A DNA stretch of 64,000 nt. Source: Acorus gramineus. Lineage: Eukaryota; Streptophyta; Magnoliopsida; Acorales; Acoraceae. The notes under the pieces were generated by a model. That model did not search any database, was not told where the DNA came from, and saw only the letters and a list, made by a program, of their open reading frames with translations. Positions 1-12,200 of the stretch are shown here, in pieces; within the stretch, counting starts at the first letter, position 1, and each line of letters begins with the position of its first letter. The stretch lies in contig CM060857.1 in NCBI GenBank assembly GCA_030737835.1, positions 11,915,496 to 11,979,495 on the forward strand, given 5' to 3'. The position numbers and the translations under genes were made by a program.

Positions 1-1480
1 CCTAAGTTAGTTCTGTCAAATAAAAGTAAAATATAATATTCCGTTAAAGGTGTTAAATATGATCTGAATTGACTATTATGCCCATATGACCATTGGCATT
101 GACATTTGAGAAATTTGCATGTAAACCTCTGGAAAAACATTTATTTTGCATTATACTCGGCTTAATACCACCCCATCCACAACTACCAGTCTAACAACCC
201 AAAACATGTAATCAATGTTCAAACATATTCAACAACACATTCAAACACATTCAACAACTACCAATCCAGTAATCCAACCCATAGCCAATTCACAAAACAA
301 ACAATAATCAACACCAAATAACCCACATTTGTCACTAATAAATGAACAAATAACAATCATTCATGAACAAAAGTTCCATAAGCAATGTATTTCATTGAAT
401 AAACCATTTCCAATCAAACATTTCTTCAACTAAACTAAACCTAGTATTTATATTTGATAAAAAAGGATAACCTAGTGTTTACAAGATCAAATACGGACAA
501 ACAATTGTCTACAAGGGTTTTTAACAAAGAAGAAAACATGAGAAAAAAAGGGGGCTCACCTTTCACTTGGATGATCAGACGATGAGGAGAGGAAGGTATG
601 GAGATAAATAAAACATGTTATCAATGGCGAGAGATGGGGAGATGGCAGCCGGGGATTGGGAGCGGAGATGACCGGGGAGGAGGCAACGACTACCGGGTGC
701 TGTGCATTAGGACCGGCCGAGGGGGATATGAAAAATCTGTTGGGGGTGGGGTTGGAATGGTAACATATAGAATTTATAATGGGGTGGGGTTAGTGTTTAT
801 CAAATTTAGCTGGAGTGGGTTAGATAACAGGGTAGGAAAGCAATAAACAGGTGTGAATATAACCAACCCTTATAAAAAACATAAAGCAAATATGTATTTA
901 ATCTATATGAGTTGTGGATATTTTTTTATTATAAAATAATGTACTTCATAGCAAAAGTATATATTTCTAAAAAATTAAAACATGTGCAGGGCTATAAATG
1001 GGGTTACAATTAGATATAACGTATCATTTTCCTTTCGAGTCTCTTGTATTATTTTTAGTTTTGATAAATTAAAATATCAATGGTAAGTTTCCAATCTATC
1101 CTCCCATGAAAGGGGGTTATGCTTCACAGCTTCACCACATTGGCCTGCTGGTCTAGTTTGCAAATGCTGCAACCAACAATCTCAGGTCAATAGAGATTTC
1201 TCCCTAGAAGAAATTCCAAAATTTCAGAAAGTTTTACTCAATAGTCCACTGTTAATTCTATGCAGAATGTCAAACCACCTATTGGCAGAGTAGTAAATGA
1301 ATTCCTTTTTCATCGAGAGGTCATGAGTTCGACTCTTATTCCTAGTGGCCCAAAAAGATTTCTTTAAAATAATATACATTACTTAATCAAGTATGTATTA
1401 TAATAGAAGATGAAATATATACGCTAATAAATTATAGAGACTCATTTATAGAGTATATAAAAAAAAATTATTAAATGGTT
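1..1480. other. Intergenic, no gene recognised
   Basis: AT-rich DNA with one GC- and G-rich island at about 590-830. The only open frame there (598-846, plus) has no domain I recognise and a composition like G-rich transposon ends, so I do not call it a gene. No repeat termini could be fixed. Confidence 0.5.
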
Positions 1481-1886
1481 TGGTGAGTGTTCACCACTTA
1501 AAAGATGGTACAGATGGCCTGAGTATAATCATCACGAAACATATATTATATAAGCTCTCTTGGTGGATCAATGCATATACAGAAAGCATGAGACAACCTA
1601 GCTTTGGCTATAACTTTTAGGATTTGTACAGTAATACAAATCCTTCAAGATATTGTAGTAAATAGACATTCAAACACGAGCAGACAGATGCTACAAAAAC
1701 ATACACATTCAGGCATCAGCACTTATTACACCTTCATTTATTTATATCTCCAACCAAGATACCTCAATGAGACCAATCTGTACGACCAATCCCAGATGTA
1801 GTTGAAGTTACTGAAGAAGGCCAAAGAACAGAACAACTCCCAAGAAACCTAAGCATATTTGTGTCTGATGCTTGTGCAACGCCGAG
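1481..1886 (-). repeat. 3' flank of RLP1, paralogous to 18885-19316
   Basis: This segment aligns by eye with the 3' flank of RLP2. Shared stretches include the TTCACCAC...AAAGATGGTA block, the GAGACAACCTAG block and the CAAGATACCTCA block. It carries the decayed remains of the RLP C-terminal tail. In the minus orientation the sequence matches the still-open tail at 19168-19340, but a net 4-base length difference near 1830-1850 breaks the frame. It marks one edge of the RLP1/RLP2 segmental duplication. Confidence 0.7.
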
Positions 1887-3764
1887 TTATGCCAGGGACA
1901 TCTTACCTGTCTTTAACATGAGTGTTGGAGGTGCTATCGATTTAGATGCTTCATTGCCATGGCATGGAACGGGTATCGGGTAACCACAGAGGTTGGGGTT
2001 TCCGATATAAACAGATGGATCTTTTAAGATCTCAACAGGATCGTTGCCTAATGGAATTTTACCTGACAATTCATTGTATGACAAGTTCAAATGCACCAGG
2101 GAAGTTAAAGTCGTTATGCCCTGTGGAATTTTGCCAGAGAGTTGGTTATGAGACAGATATAGAGACTCCAGTACACTCAATTCTCCAATGCTTCGTGGGA
2201 TCTTGCCCGTCAGTCGATTCCAAGATAAGTCCAAGAATTGCAGTCCAAAGAGTTTTGTAAGCTGCCCAGGAATCTCACCAGATAGGCCATTATTTGAAAG
2301 GTCCAAGCTCGTAGCATACAAGAGCACTTCATCATAATATAATGTTATGTAAAGAGGTTCGCTCGTGTTGTGAATCACAGCCATCGAGCTGAAATTCCCG
2401 AAAGATGGTGGTATTGTTCCTAAGAGATTATTATGCGCAAGGTCCAGGACCTGAAGAGAAGAGAGTTGGGATAGCTGGGGAGGAATAGATCCATCAAATC
2501 TATTTGAACGAAGGCGGAGAACCTTTAGAGATGACAGGCTTTCACCGATCCATGTTGGTATCGGGCCTGAGAATTTGTTCCCACTAAGATCGAGAACCAC
2601 CAAGGATGCAGAATTGTTCAATGAAGGTGGAAACTCACCAGAGAAGCCATTGTTGTTGAGGTGCAGTGACTTGAGAGAATATATAGATCCCACTGAGACG
2701 GGAATGGTTCCAGATAGATTGTTATTCGCAAAATTGACAGTTTCAATACGTGAAGAAGTAGCCCAACAGTTGGGGAGCTCTCCAGATAAATAGTTATTAG
2801 AAAGATCAAGATTGAACAAGAGCCGTGTGCAGATGTTCGAGGGAATGCTACCTTCAATAACATTATTGGAAAGAAAAAGAGCTCTCAGCCCCGCAATTGT
2901 TTCTGTGATGTTTAGAACAATAGGCCCAGAGAATGAATTGTTGGAGAGAAGCAAATCTTCAACCGCACTAGGCAGACGGGGTAGAGGACCCACAAACTGG
3001 TTGTATCTCAAGTCGACCGTCGAAAGACTACCTAATTCAAATGCATTCTGTGGCAACTTGCCCCCCATTTGGTTATGAGAGAGATTCAAAAATGTGGCAG
3101 AGGATAAATTCCAGAACCAATTGGGAACAGTATCTGAAATTTCGGCATTGGAGATGTCCAAGAATGAAAGTTTTGTCTGGCTGCGAAGCCAAGCTGGGAA
3201 GTCAGGGCCCAAGTGGCATGACGCAATCCTGATATCAACAGCTTGAAATGGTGGTACCCATTGTGAGCTGACACGGAAAGTAAATAAGTTTGAAGAGAGG
3301 TACAGAAGTCTTAATTTGGTGAGCTTGGCAAAATGAACTTCAGATACAACACCCTCAAAATAATTTGAAGACAGATCCAACCGATCCAGTTCTGAGAGTT
3401 GTCCGATGCTCGATGGGATGATTCCACTTAGTCTATTGCTTCCAAGGTTCAACACTGTCAAGGACAACAGATTTCCGATAGATGCAGTTATTGAACCTTT
3501 GAGAAGATTGCCAGTAAGATCAAGGGTCACGACGTGTCCAGTCATGTTGTCGCAGCCGACTCCATACCAAGCACAACATTCTGAGCCTGTCCATGAAGAG
3601 AGCACGGAACGGGGATCTGTGATACCACCTTTGAAGTGTATGAGGGAATCTCTTTCGCTCTTGATGCAGCTGGTAGAGAGGCATGACTGGGAAGTACTGA
3701 TAATGAGTAGAATGAAGAGAATACAGTGATTGACAAGAATCTGGAGTCCTGAATTGGTAGACAT
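1887..3764 (-). CDS. RLP1: short LRR receptor-like protein lacking a transmembrane helix
   Basis: The 625-residue frame starts at the ATG at 3764, six bases below a CAG splice acceptor. Residues 1-30 form a hydrophobic signal peptide. An LRRNT_2 cap follows, with CIKSERDSLIHFKGG and the paired-Cys motif CCAWYGVGC, and then extracellular plant-type LRRs (LxxLDLSxNxLSGxIP) to about residue 580 and a C-terminal cap (NLCGYPIPVPC). The family normally continues into an acidic stretch, a transmembrane helix and a short basic tail; here the frame stops at GKMSLA. Against RLP2 it lacks 353 residues of LRRs in frame, joined at GHVVTLDL/TGNLLKG. Family knowledge: such proteins perceive extracellular ligands with SOBIR1/BAK1-type kinases. 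Without a membrane anchor that role is doubtful. It may be a secreted LRR protein, a decoy or an early pseudogene. Confidence 0.75.
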   Translation of the reverse strand: MSTNSGLQILVNHCILFILLIISTSQSCLSTSCIKSERDSLIHFKGGITDPRSVLSSWTGSECCAWYGVGCDNMTGHVVTLDLTGNLLKGSITASIGNLLSLTVLNLGSNRLSGIIPSSIGQLSELDRLDLSSNYFEGVVSEVHFAKLTKLRLLYLSSNLFTFRVSSQWVPPFQAVDIRIASCHLGPDFPAWLRSQTKLSFLDISNAEISDTVPNWFWNLSSATFLNLSHNQMGGKLPQNAFELGSLSTVDLRYNQFVGPLPRLPSAVEDLLLSNNSFSGPIVLNITETIAGLRALFLSNNVIEGSIPSNICTRLLFNLDLSNNYLSGELPNCWATSSRIETVNFANNNLSGTIPVSVGSIYSLKSLHLNNNGFSGEFPPSLNNSASLVVLDLSGNKFSGPIPTWIGESLSSLKVLRLRSNRFDGSIPPQLSQLSSLQVLDLAHNNLLGTIPPSFGNFSSMAVIHNTSEPLYITLYYDEVLLYATSLDLSNNGLSGEIPGQLTKLFGLQFLDLSWNRLTGKIPRSIGELSVLESLYLSHNQLSGKIPQGITTLTSLVHLNLSYNELSGKIPLGNDPVEILKDPSVYIGNPNLCGYPIPVPCHGNEASKSIAPPTLMLKTGKMSLA

Positions 3765-3770
3765 GGTTTA

Positions 3771-5236
3771 CTGCAATTCAAATACATAAACAACTCATTA
3801 AAGAGAAGAGAATATGGTCATGTATTGAGGTGGGCCATTACAGGACTCATAAGATAATGTGCTGTTGCATACTAGTGACTGGATAATTCTAGTTGAATCT
3901 TATTAAAGAAAATCCAACATAGCATCATTATATATGATTTTCATTATGTACAAAACTAAAATATTGCCATTTATAAATAAACAAAAAAGAACAAATCTAG
4001 AGAAATAGACCACCCAGCTACCTCTTGATAGTAAAATGTGACTTCTCTGCTGTGATGGCTACAATGCTTCTCTAGCATTTAGGCTTATCGGATAATATTA
4101 CTGTTGCATAATAGTGACTGGATAACATAGCATCACTTTCAAATCTTCACAACCCAGCTATCTCTATGTGATGGCTCCACTGTTTCTCTAATCATTAGTC
4201 ACTGCACACTCTAGTTTTCATAATTTGTATTATTCATCTGTCACATCGTACAAATGACAAGCAACGAGAATAGAAATACAGAGTAAATGCACAATGAAAT
4301 CCATGACATAAACAACTGAATTTAGAAATATAAGAATATAAATTAACCGCTGGAAATCTTTGATGCTATTCTCAATTTGTGTGTTTACTGTCAGCATATT
4401 AATTGCCACCAAATACCTTGGAATTTTCTTAACCAAACTCGTACTTGTTATGATAAAAATGAATTGTTTTATTCTATTTGATTTGAAATGAGAGCATAGC
4501 ACCATTTTGAACTTCTGCTTTCAAGTTTTCACTAAATGTTTTTTTTCTTTTTTATGTAGGATCTACAACATTGCCTTGTTTTCAATGCAAATCTTTAGTC
4601 CTAACTAGCCTAACAGAAACTAAAGATGCAAATTCATCTATCTAAACCCCTATAAATGACTCCTATAAAAATATACCAAGAATATTCCATTAACATTCCG
4701 TTAAAAGATCTTTTTAAAATCCGAATATCCCTCCTATGAAAATATAAAAAAAAAATCAAAATAATTCCACCTGACAAAATCTACCCTGTTTTTCTCATTT
4801 TCGATCTAAAAACTAACTGTTGCTTCCTCCCTCTTGTCATTGGTTAAAAAAAGTGAAGGGCATTAATATTCAAAATAAATATTATTTAAAGCAAATCATA
4901 AGTTATATCATAGAAGCATCATTTATCCAGTTTACATATTCTGACTTTTAAGATTGTTTTTAGTTTAAATAGGTTTTAATAAATTTGAATAAAGTATCTG
5001 TTTATTTTAAACTAAAAACTATAAAATAAACTTTAACAAACATGTACAAAATATAATGAAAAGTTTAGAGGCCTAATAAAAAAAAGGACTACAAAAAATA
5101 GTCGGAATTAAATACCCAAAAAAAATAAACAATGACTAATAAAAATAAACCTCAACGAAAAGCTCATAGATAGAAAAAAGAAAAAATGGAACAACAATCA
5201 GCAAATAAATAGAGAAGAAAAGAAAAGAAAGCTTAC
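3771..5236 (-). other. Predicted 5'-UTR intron of RLP1
   Basis: On the minus strand the leader ends ATCAA|GTAAGC (donor at 5236-5235), and a TTGCAG acceptor (3771-3773) lies six bases above the ATG. The same donor context recurs at RLP2 (27961), at the pseudogene (16494) and, as CAACAA|GTATGT, at RLP4 and RLP5. The intron is a mosaic. 3771-4180 matches 22260-22665, 4230-4390 matches the SMYD4-like 3' flank (29940-30260), and 4390-5236 matches the pseudogene leader intron and 26510-27960. No coding ORF is supported. Confidence 0.55.
4230..4390 (-). repeat. Fragment of SMYD4-like gene 3' flank inside the RLP1 leader intron
   Basis: The blocks CAAATGACAAGCAAC, ACAACTGAATTTAGAAATA and TCTTTGATG..ATTCTCAAT match 7900-8165 and 29960-30245 in the same order. 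In the third location this is the DNA just beyond the stop codon of the SMYD4-like gene. Here it ends where the stop codon region would begin and passes into RLP leader sequence. Confidence 0.55.
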
Positions 5237-5440
5237 TTGATGTCTATGCTGATTTACTTGTTAATATATGTAAGACAGAACTGATAAAAGAGTGATTTAG
5301 ATAAAAAGCCAACCATGAGAGTATGAAAATGAAACCAAGAGAACCAGAGAACCTCCTTTTCTTCTTGATGAGAAATCTATTACAAACGGACCCTTAAATA
5401 GTTATCATAAATCCAAACCCCTCTGACACGTGGTTCTTGA
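5237..5440 (-). promoter_or_regulatory. RLP1 leader exon and core promoter (TATTTAA, G-box)
   Basis: On the minus strand a G-box CACGTG (5427-5432) is followed by TATTTAA (5394-5400) and then by a leader resembling those of the other RLP copies (CTCTCATGGTTGGCTTTTTATC against CTCTCATGGTGGCTTC in RLP4), ending at the GTAAGC donor. The TATTTAA box is kept in all six copies (also 16701-16707, 28131-28137, 47187-47193, 49096-49103, 60273-60280). The G-box is kept only at RLP1 and RLP2. Confidence 0.55.
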
Positions 5441-7860
5441 ACTTATCAAGTTATAGATTAGTAATAATAACGTGAGTGTATCTGTACTCTTCATGAAAAA
5501 CATGTAATTGTTAAAACTGGACCGTCTGCTTTACAATCACCCCACTAGTGCACCCATTGCCCATGTGAAGCAGTTGTTCCCAATAATGAAAGTCTGTTGT
5601 GGATATTGTTTGTATGTGAAAGTGGGGGCTCTTTTATAAATTTGTACCATGGATAACAAAATTTCACCTGTAAAAATTTGTATGTACTCACAAAAAAAAA
5701 AAAAAATCTACGAAGAGACGCAGTTTATTGATATCAGCATCTAATTAGGTGGATACCTCGCATGCACGCTAGATATATTAGGCATTTTTTTGAACTTTTT
5801 CATGGAATTAAACAATTTATGGATCTAAATGAACAACTATGAATTGAATTGAACCACTCATTAATAAAACTGCAACCATGTTAATTATAATGAAAATTGT
5901 ACTAAATAAGATAATTGTTGGATTATTTTTAGCATTAAATTGAATATAATTTTGACATTGAAATGAAAAGATCTTGCATTTAGTAGATGAGAGATAGTGA
6001 TAGTGATCCATGTTGTGGGGCACTAGAGATAGTGATCAGAGCATCATTGCTTATTTAATAATGTTAAGTGTGTTGGATTCTGGGGATTGGATAAGATTTG
6101 TTGAACCTTCTTGATGCAAATCCTACAAAACATCAATATTAATATATATGATTTTTACTGTATATATATACAAACAAAAACATTCTCAATATTTTCAACA
6201 CACAAAATGAGCAAATCCAGGGAAATAGACACCACAACAACCTCTAGATGGTATGAAATCAATAATAATTCCTAGACCCCAACTTTTCAGGCTCCATGAT
6301 GTGGCAATAGGACATTACCTATTATACCCTCTAATTGATAACCACGTCTAAACAAGGAAAACGGAAAGTTTAATATGAAGAAATTTGAAAAACTGATTTG
6401 TTCTTTATCGAGTTGGATCTCTCTTCCGGATCAGGTTTGTCAATTGTTTTTTTTATTTTTTTTTATCTTATTGAATGAAAATCACATCGAATTTGAAATT
6501 AAATTTTTGATGATCAACTATTCAATCTATGTTCAATTCAAAAAATGAATTTTTTTTATGTTTTGATCACTATTTCACACTTTTTTTTATATTTGTTTCG
6601 TTATAATTTCATAAATGTAATTTTGATATTGTTACATTTAATTGTTACTGGTTCGTGTGATATTTATATTAGACTCCCAAACTCGGATATTCATTTACAC
6701 AATTTTGTTACATTCATAAATGTAACACTCTGAAATGTAACATTATCTCATGTTGTGCATTTCTTTTAACAATGCAAATAGAAATGACATATAAATGTAA
6801 CAGTGAAGTACATACTTTTACAGAGGATTCTGATACATTTTCTTTGGAAGGCAGTACACTAGAAATTGAAATAGATAATTTTAAATAGTAAATGTAACTG
6901 TTTGACATTTAGGTAAATATAATTGTTTGTTCCATCTATATAAATGTAACAGTTTTTATATAAATGTAATAAATCGTTGTGAGAGATGTAAACATTTAAG
7001 AAATGTATTTGTAACTACCAATATAAAATGTAACTGTTTCATATGTTAACTATATGTGTTTTTTATTTAAATTTGAATACAATAACTACCTAGAGAAAAT
7101 GAGTCGTTTGAAGGATTTTAATGAAAACAATTTCGGTAATTTTTGGTGTAATCTAGATTCAATTATAATTTAGGTAATGATTTCAAAATTTAAAATTTGA
7201 AATAGGTAAATGGATTTTAAGATTTACATGGAAGAGTCATAACCAAATAGAGAAAATGAGGGGATTTGGGTTAATAAGACAAATTTTTAATGAATGACAA
7301 ATTTGTATTTTGTCATTTTACCATTTTTTGAAAAAATCAACAAACCAAAAAACCAACCAACTAAATGATAACACCTCATGGACTTGTGAGTGGGGCTTAT
7401 ATTATGGGGCTGAGTATCATGACTCGTATGAAATTGACTTCTCTGCTCTGATGCCTTCTTTGTTTCTTTAGTCTTTTGGTCACTGCTGCTAAAAAGTGAC
7501 AACTATGAAGTAATTATATGCCCCTCTTTTTTTAATTTAAAAAATTTTAACCTTGTAAAAGATGTATGCGTGGTCGCCTACGTGTCACACCTCTGGTTTG
7601 TAGGAACAAACAATATGAAACATATTCCAATGATGTTCTTTCTAATTATCTCACAAAATTACATCTTGAAGCAGGATCTGTGGACAAATAAACAACACAT
7701 GTAAATCATACCCCTCATCCATGCCTGTAGATCGTAGTGATTATTGCAAATGGCGTCTTGTTGCATAGATCCGTTACAGACACTTTGAGAAGATTCAATA
7801 CCATCAATGCAGATTGCATGGAGTCCATATTATGTATTGCATCCCCTTCAAATGGTTGCT
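5441..7860. other. Intergenic, paralogous to about 28180-29940
   Basis: No gene is seen. Parts align with the interval between RLP2 and the SMYD4-like gene, for example the GAAAAGATCTTGCATTTA block at 5963 and 28737, the AATGAGCAAATCCAGGGAAATAGACA block near 6205 and 29005, and the TTTGTAGGAACAAACAAT block near 7595 and 29690. The section 6400-7290 has no counterpart there and carries many copies of AAATGTAAC. Confidence 0.6.
6610..7045. repeat. Dispersed AAATGTAAC motif array
   Basis: The string AAATGTAA(C/T), or close variants, occurs about nine times on the plus strand at irregular spacing, often as AAATGTAAC(A/T)GTTT. The spacing is not a simple tandem period. There is no coding potential. 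It may be the interior of a decayed transposon. Confidence 0.5.
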
Positions 7861-8157
7861 TGAAATTTGGTTGATACACTCACATATTCAACTTACAAAT
7901 GACAAGCAACAAGAACAGCAAATCAGAGATTCAGAGGGAAGTGCTTGACAGAAAAACACACTCACCAGGATATGGCCATGTTTTCAAACATATTATTTAT
8001 GTATTGTGAAGGCAATCGATACCCTTGTATATGCCAAACTCAGAGGTAGAAAGTAAGATATATATCACAAGCAAATATGTAATAAAATTTATGGTATAAA
8101 CTACTGAATTTAGAAATGGGAGAAAATAAACTAACCAATGGAACTCTTTGATGTGAT

Positions 8158-8367
8158 TCTCAATGTGCATGTTTGTCAGACTCCCTCTTGTAACTCTCAA
8201 AATATGGAAAGACTTTGGCGGCATGAACTTAATGAAGTTAAAAATATTGCATCCAGCCGATTGACATTATCTAGAGTAGAATCATGATCGCCCAGCAAAA
8301 AGCTGGATGGATGTCAATTATATTTTACTATCTCATTCCCGATGGCAATGTGATTAGGATGATAAAT
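8158..8367 (-). pseudogene. SMYD4-like exon 15 fragment
   Basis: This segment matches the last coding exon of the SMYD4-like gene (30241-30456) over almost its whole length, including CATTCCCGATGGCAATGTGA and the ATTATCTA..GTAGAATCATGATCGCCCAGCAA block. The frame is broken by small indels, such as extra bases at AGCAAAAAGCTGG and changes around 8230-8250. It ends a few bases short of the exon's splice acceptor. With its 3' flank (7860-8157) it lies just beyond the 3' end of the RLP pseudogene and shows that the duplicated unit included the neighbouring gene's tail. Confidence 0.8.
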
Positions 8368-9266
8368 TGATGGATTTTATATCCCCGAAAATTAGGCTTT
8401 CTATCTTTTACTATGCAAGCAGAGATATGAACACAGAGAAGAAAGCAAGATAAACATTAATTTATGACTCAAAAGTAATACTGACAAGGCAACTTCTCTT
8501 TCAATATAGATGACTGTTATTTAAAATGACATAATGCAAAAACAAGATACAAATAGATAAGCACACATTCAAACACCTTCTTGAACAGTAGTTGCTCTAG
8601 CTCTGTAATCTCTCCACCTATTCAACCTCACAGCAACTGCCACATACAGACAATCAGAGATGTCATCAAAGAACCTGAAGAGGGCTATCCTCCATGATCT
8701 TTTGAGAAACAGAACACCCATGATTCCCCAAAAACCTGCAACTAATCCTGGTCCCATGCCCATGTAAAACCATATCATGTTTGATCCATCATCCTCATCT
8801 CTTTCACCCCTACTTGGAGAAGGTATAGGTGGATATGCTTCATCATCGCGGCACATGGGTAATGGATCACCACAGAGGTTGAGATTTTCCATATAAATAG
8901 ATGGATCAACCAAGGTCTGAAGTTGGTAGCCTGATGGAATTCTTCCTGACAATTCATTATGTGACAAGTTCAAATGCTCTAGAGAAGTCAGAGATGACAA
9001 GCTAATTGGAATTTCACCGGAGAGTCGGTTTAGTGACAGATCCAATGACAATAGCTGTCTCAAATCTCCCATTTTTTGTGGGATATTTGCTGTCAATTGA
9101 TTTCCAGATAAGTTCAAGAATAACAGTCCAGACAGATTCATTAGTTGTTCTGGAATAACGTCAGAGAGACCATTATTCGAAAGGTCCATGCTAGTGACTA
9201 GTGAGAGTGTTCTGGTGTACAGGAGTCCTTCTCCTTTTGCAATGACCTGCACTTCTTCTTCATAGT

Positions 9267-12200
9267 ATGTTGAATAATAAAGCATTGTTGGAAACCAAAG
9301 TCAATTCTTTGAATATGGAGTTGGTTAAATGCAGTCTTCGGCGTGATTTCTCCCTGCTCACAAACAATAGCCCCACCTCAGCTGAAAGAATATGGGTCCT
9401 ATGGGACCCAGAGGTTGTGCACATCCGGCCCGTGATATCTAATGATCAGTTTTTACACTGTAAAGTAACCTCCAATGTTCAACCCATGAAGTGGTTGATA
9501 TCAATTGTATATGCATCTAACTCAGCGACTCAAAGAGCTTTACTCTGGACTGATTTGGCTGATCTCTCAACACTATGTCAATCCTCTCCTTGGATTGTCA
9601 GTGGGGACTTCAATGAAGTTCGTTATGGCTCAGAAAAGGTGGGTGGTCGTCCAATTCATAGCAGAAGGGCATTCAAGTTCAATAGAATGATCTCTCATGC
9701 TGGGTTGCAGGATGTCAAAGCTATGGGACATCATCTTTCATGGAATAATAATCAAGAGGAAAGAGTAGCATGTCGGTTAGACCGCACACTAGTCAATTCT
9801 ATTTGGCTCAGCAAATATCCTGAAGGATTTGTGCATTATCACCCCCCGAGGACATCAGATCATGCAGCCATGGAAATTCTCCATAACCCCACTCTGCCTA
9901 GGGGTCCTTCCCCCTTCAAATTCTTTCAAATGTGGACTGGCCATTCTACTTTTCAAGATACAGTTTGTCAAGCTTGGGATATCCCAGTCCATGGTTCTAG
10001 CATGTTCAGCTTAGTGACCAAGTTAAAAAACACAAAAACAGAGCTAAAACGATGGAATTGGTCAACCTTTGGGATGTTACAAAGAAGGCTGGAGGTCTCC
10101 CAACTTGCCTTAAATTCTGCTCAGTCGGCTCTTGTTGTTGACCCTCTGAATCCCTGCCTAATGGAAGCCGAATTTCTTGCAAGACATGATTACCAGGATA
10201 CTCTAAGAGTGGAGGAATCATTCGCGCGACAAAAATCAAGAGCGAATTGGTTGCAACTTGGTGACTCAAATACCAAGTTTTTCTACTCTGAAATCGCCCA
10301 TCGTAAAGCAAGGAACACTATTCGAAGACTAAGACTTCCTAATGGGATGTACACTGATGATCCTGAGCTAATCAAGGGAGCCATTGTTGACTATTATGTT
10401 TATCTCTTAAACAAAGAGTCTTTTATTCCAATTTCGCAAGAGCCTTTCATCGAGAAGGTTTTTGAACCTGATAATAACATGCTATTGGAGGAGGTAACGG
10501 AGGAGGAAATCAAAAAAATCTTTTTTAATGTGAAAGCCTCTTCTTGTCCCGGACCTGATGGCTTCAGTGCTGGGTTCTATCAAGCTTGTTGGCCAACCAT
10601 CAAAGAAGATGTTTGTCAGGCAATCCACCAATTCTTTCATTCGGGCCACATGCTAAAGCAGTTGAGTATTGCATTCATCACGCTCATCCCAAAGACACTG
10701 GAAGCTGATTCGGTGGACAAGTTTAGGTCGATTTCCCTATGCAACGCAATTTATAAAGGGATTACTAAAATAATCTCTAATAGACTCCAGCCCATCCTCC
10801 AAAGAATCCTTAGTCTGAATCAAACAGCACTCATCAAGAAGAGAAGAATTGGTCACAATATCCTATTGGCCCATGAATTGCTTCGTTTCCTTAACCTTCC
10901 CTCTGTTGATGGACGAGCTTGCATTAAAATTGATATAAAAAAGGCCTTTGATAGTCTTAGATGGCCCTTCCTCTATACAGTTCTAAGAGGCCTTGGGTTT
11001 CATGAAGACTTCATTCAACTAGTTCAACAATGCGTGGAGTCTCCAAGATTCTCAGTGCTTGTTAATGGCAGCCCATGTGGGTTCTTTAGCTCCAACTGTG
11101 GATTACGGCAGGGAGATCCCTTATCTCCCCTCCTCTTTGTACTAGCCCTCGAAGGTTTCACACAAAGAATGAATGCAGCATCCCAATCAAAGGCTATTGG
11201 CTCCTATCTTAAAGGGGGAACTCAAGTCAACCATCTTGCATTTGCAGATGATCTCCTAATATTCAGTGACTCCTCCCCTTCAACAGCAAGGAATCTAGTC
11301 ACATTGCTTGATGAATTTGCCAAGGACTCTGGGCTGCAGATAAATCTGTCCAAAAGCCAAGTGTTCATTAATCCATCAGATCCTAACAGAAGTTGTTTTC
11401 TAAATACTCTTTGTATTCCAGAAGGCTCTATTCCGGTTAGATACCTGGGTCTCCCAATGATCAATGTATCCCTTAAGCATTTGCACTGCCAACCTCTCAT
11501 TGAAAAAATGAGGAAAAAACTTCTTTCTTGGCAAGCTTTACTACTCTCCTCGGCTGGCAGATTGGAGTTAACCCGTACAGTGCTCAATGGACTCCATTTG
11601 TATTGGACAGGTGCCTATTCTCTTCCCAAACGTACTTTTAAAGAAGTTGAAGAAATGATTAGGGATTTCCTTTGGAGGGACTCTCCACAAAAACGTGCTT
11701 CCCACCATGTCAACTGGATAACCATCTGTCAGCCTTTGAATGAAGGGGGGCTTGGGATAAAAAGAATTGCAGATTGGAACAAAGCTGCTACTGGAGTTCA
11801 TCTCTGGGATGTGGCTACTGGTATGGAAAGCTTGTGGGTTAAGTGGATTCATAGTAGATACTTAAAATCTCATTCTTTGTGGGAGGTGAAAGTGAGATCC
11901 ACGAGTACGACTATCTGGCGGAAAATTCTGGCAGCTCGAGACTGGATCAAACCAAAGGTCAAGTACAACATCTATTCTGGCTCTAATATAAACATATGCG
12001 GGGATCCCTGGATTGATGGGGATGGACTAGCTGGGCATTTTGGGGAAAGGCTAGCCTTGCTCTTTGGGCTGAATAAAGACTCCAAGGTTAGTTGGTTGAT
12101 TGTCAATGGAAAGTGGCATAAACCAAGGTGATGGCCACTTGAACTCTCTGCCATCTCTGAAATTGAAATTGGTGGTCGAGGCAATGATGAAATTATTTGG

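Noticed and set aside
598..846. 82-codon plus-strand ORF
   Set aside because: G-rich, low-complexity translation, no domain, no signal peptide; resembles transposon-end composition.
4230..4505. 91-codon minus ORF in the RLP1 leader intron
   Set aside because: Covers mosaic, non-coding paralogous sequence; no conserved frame in the copies at 8.1 or 30.1 kb.
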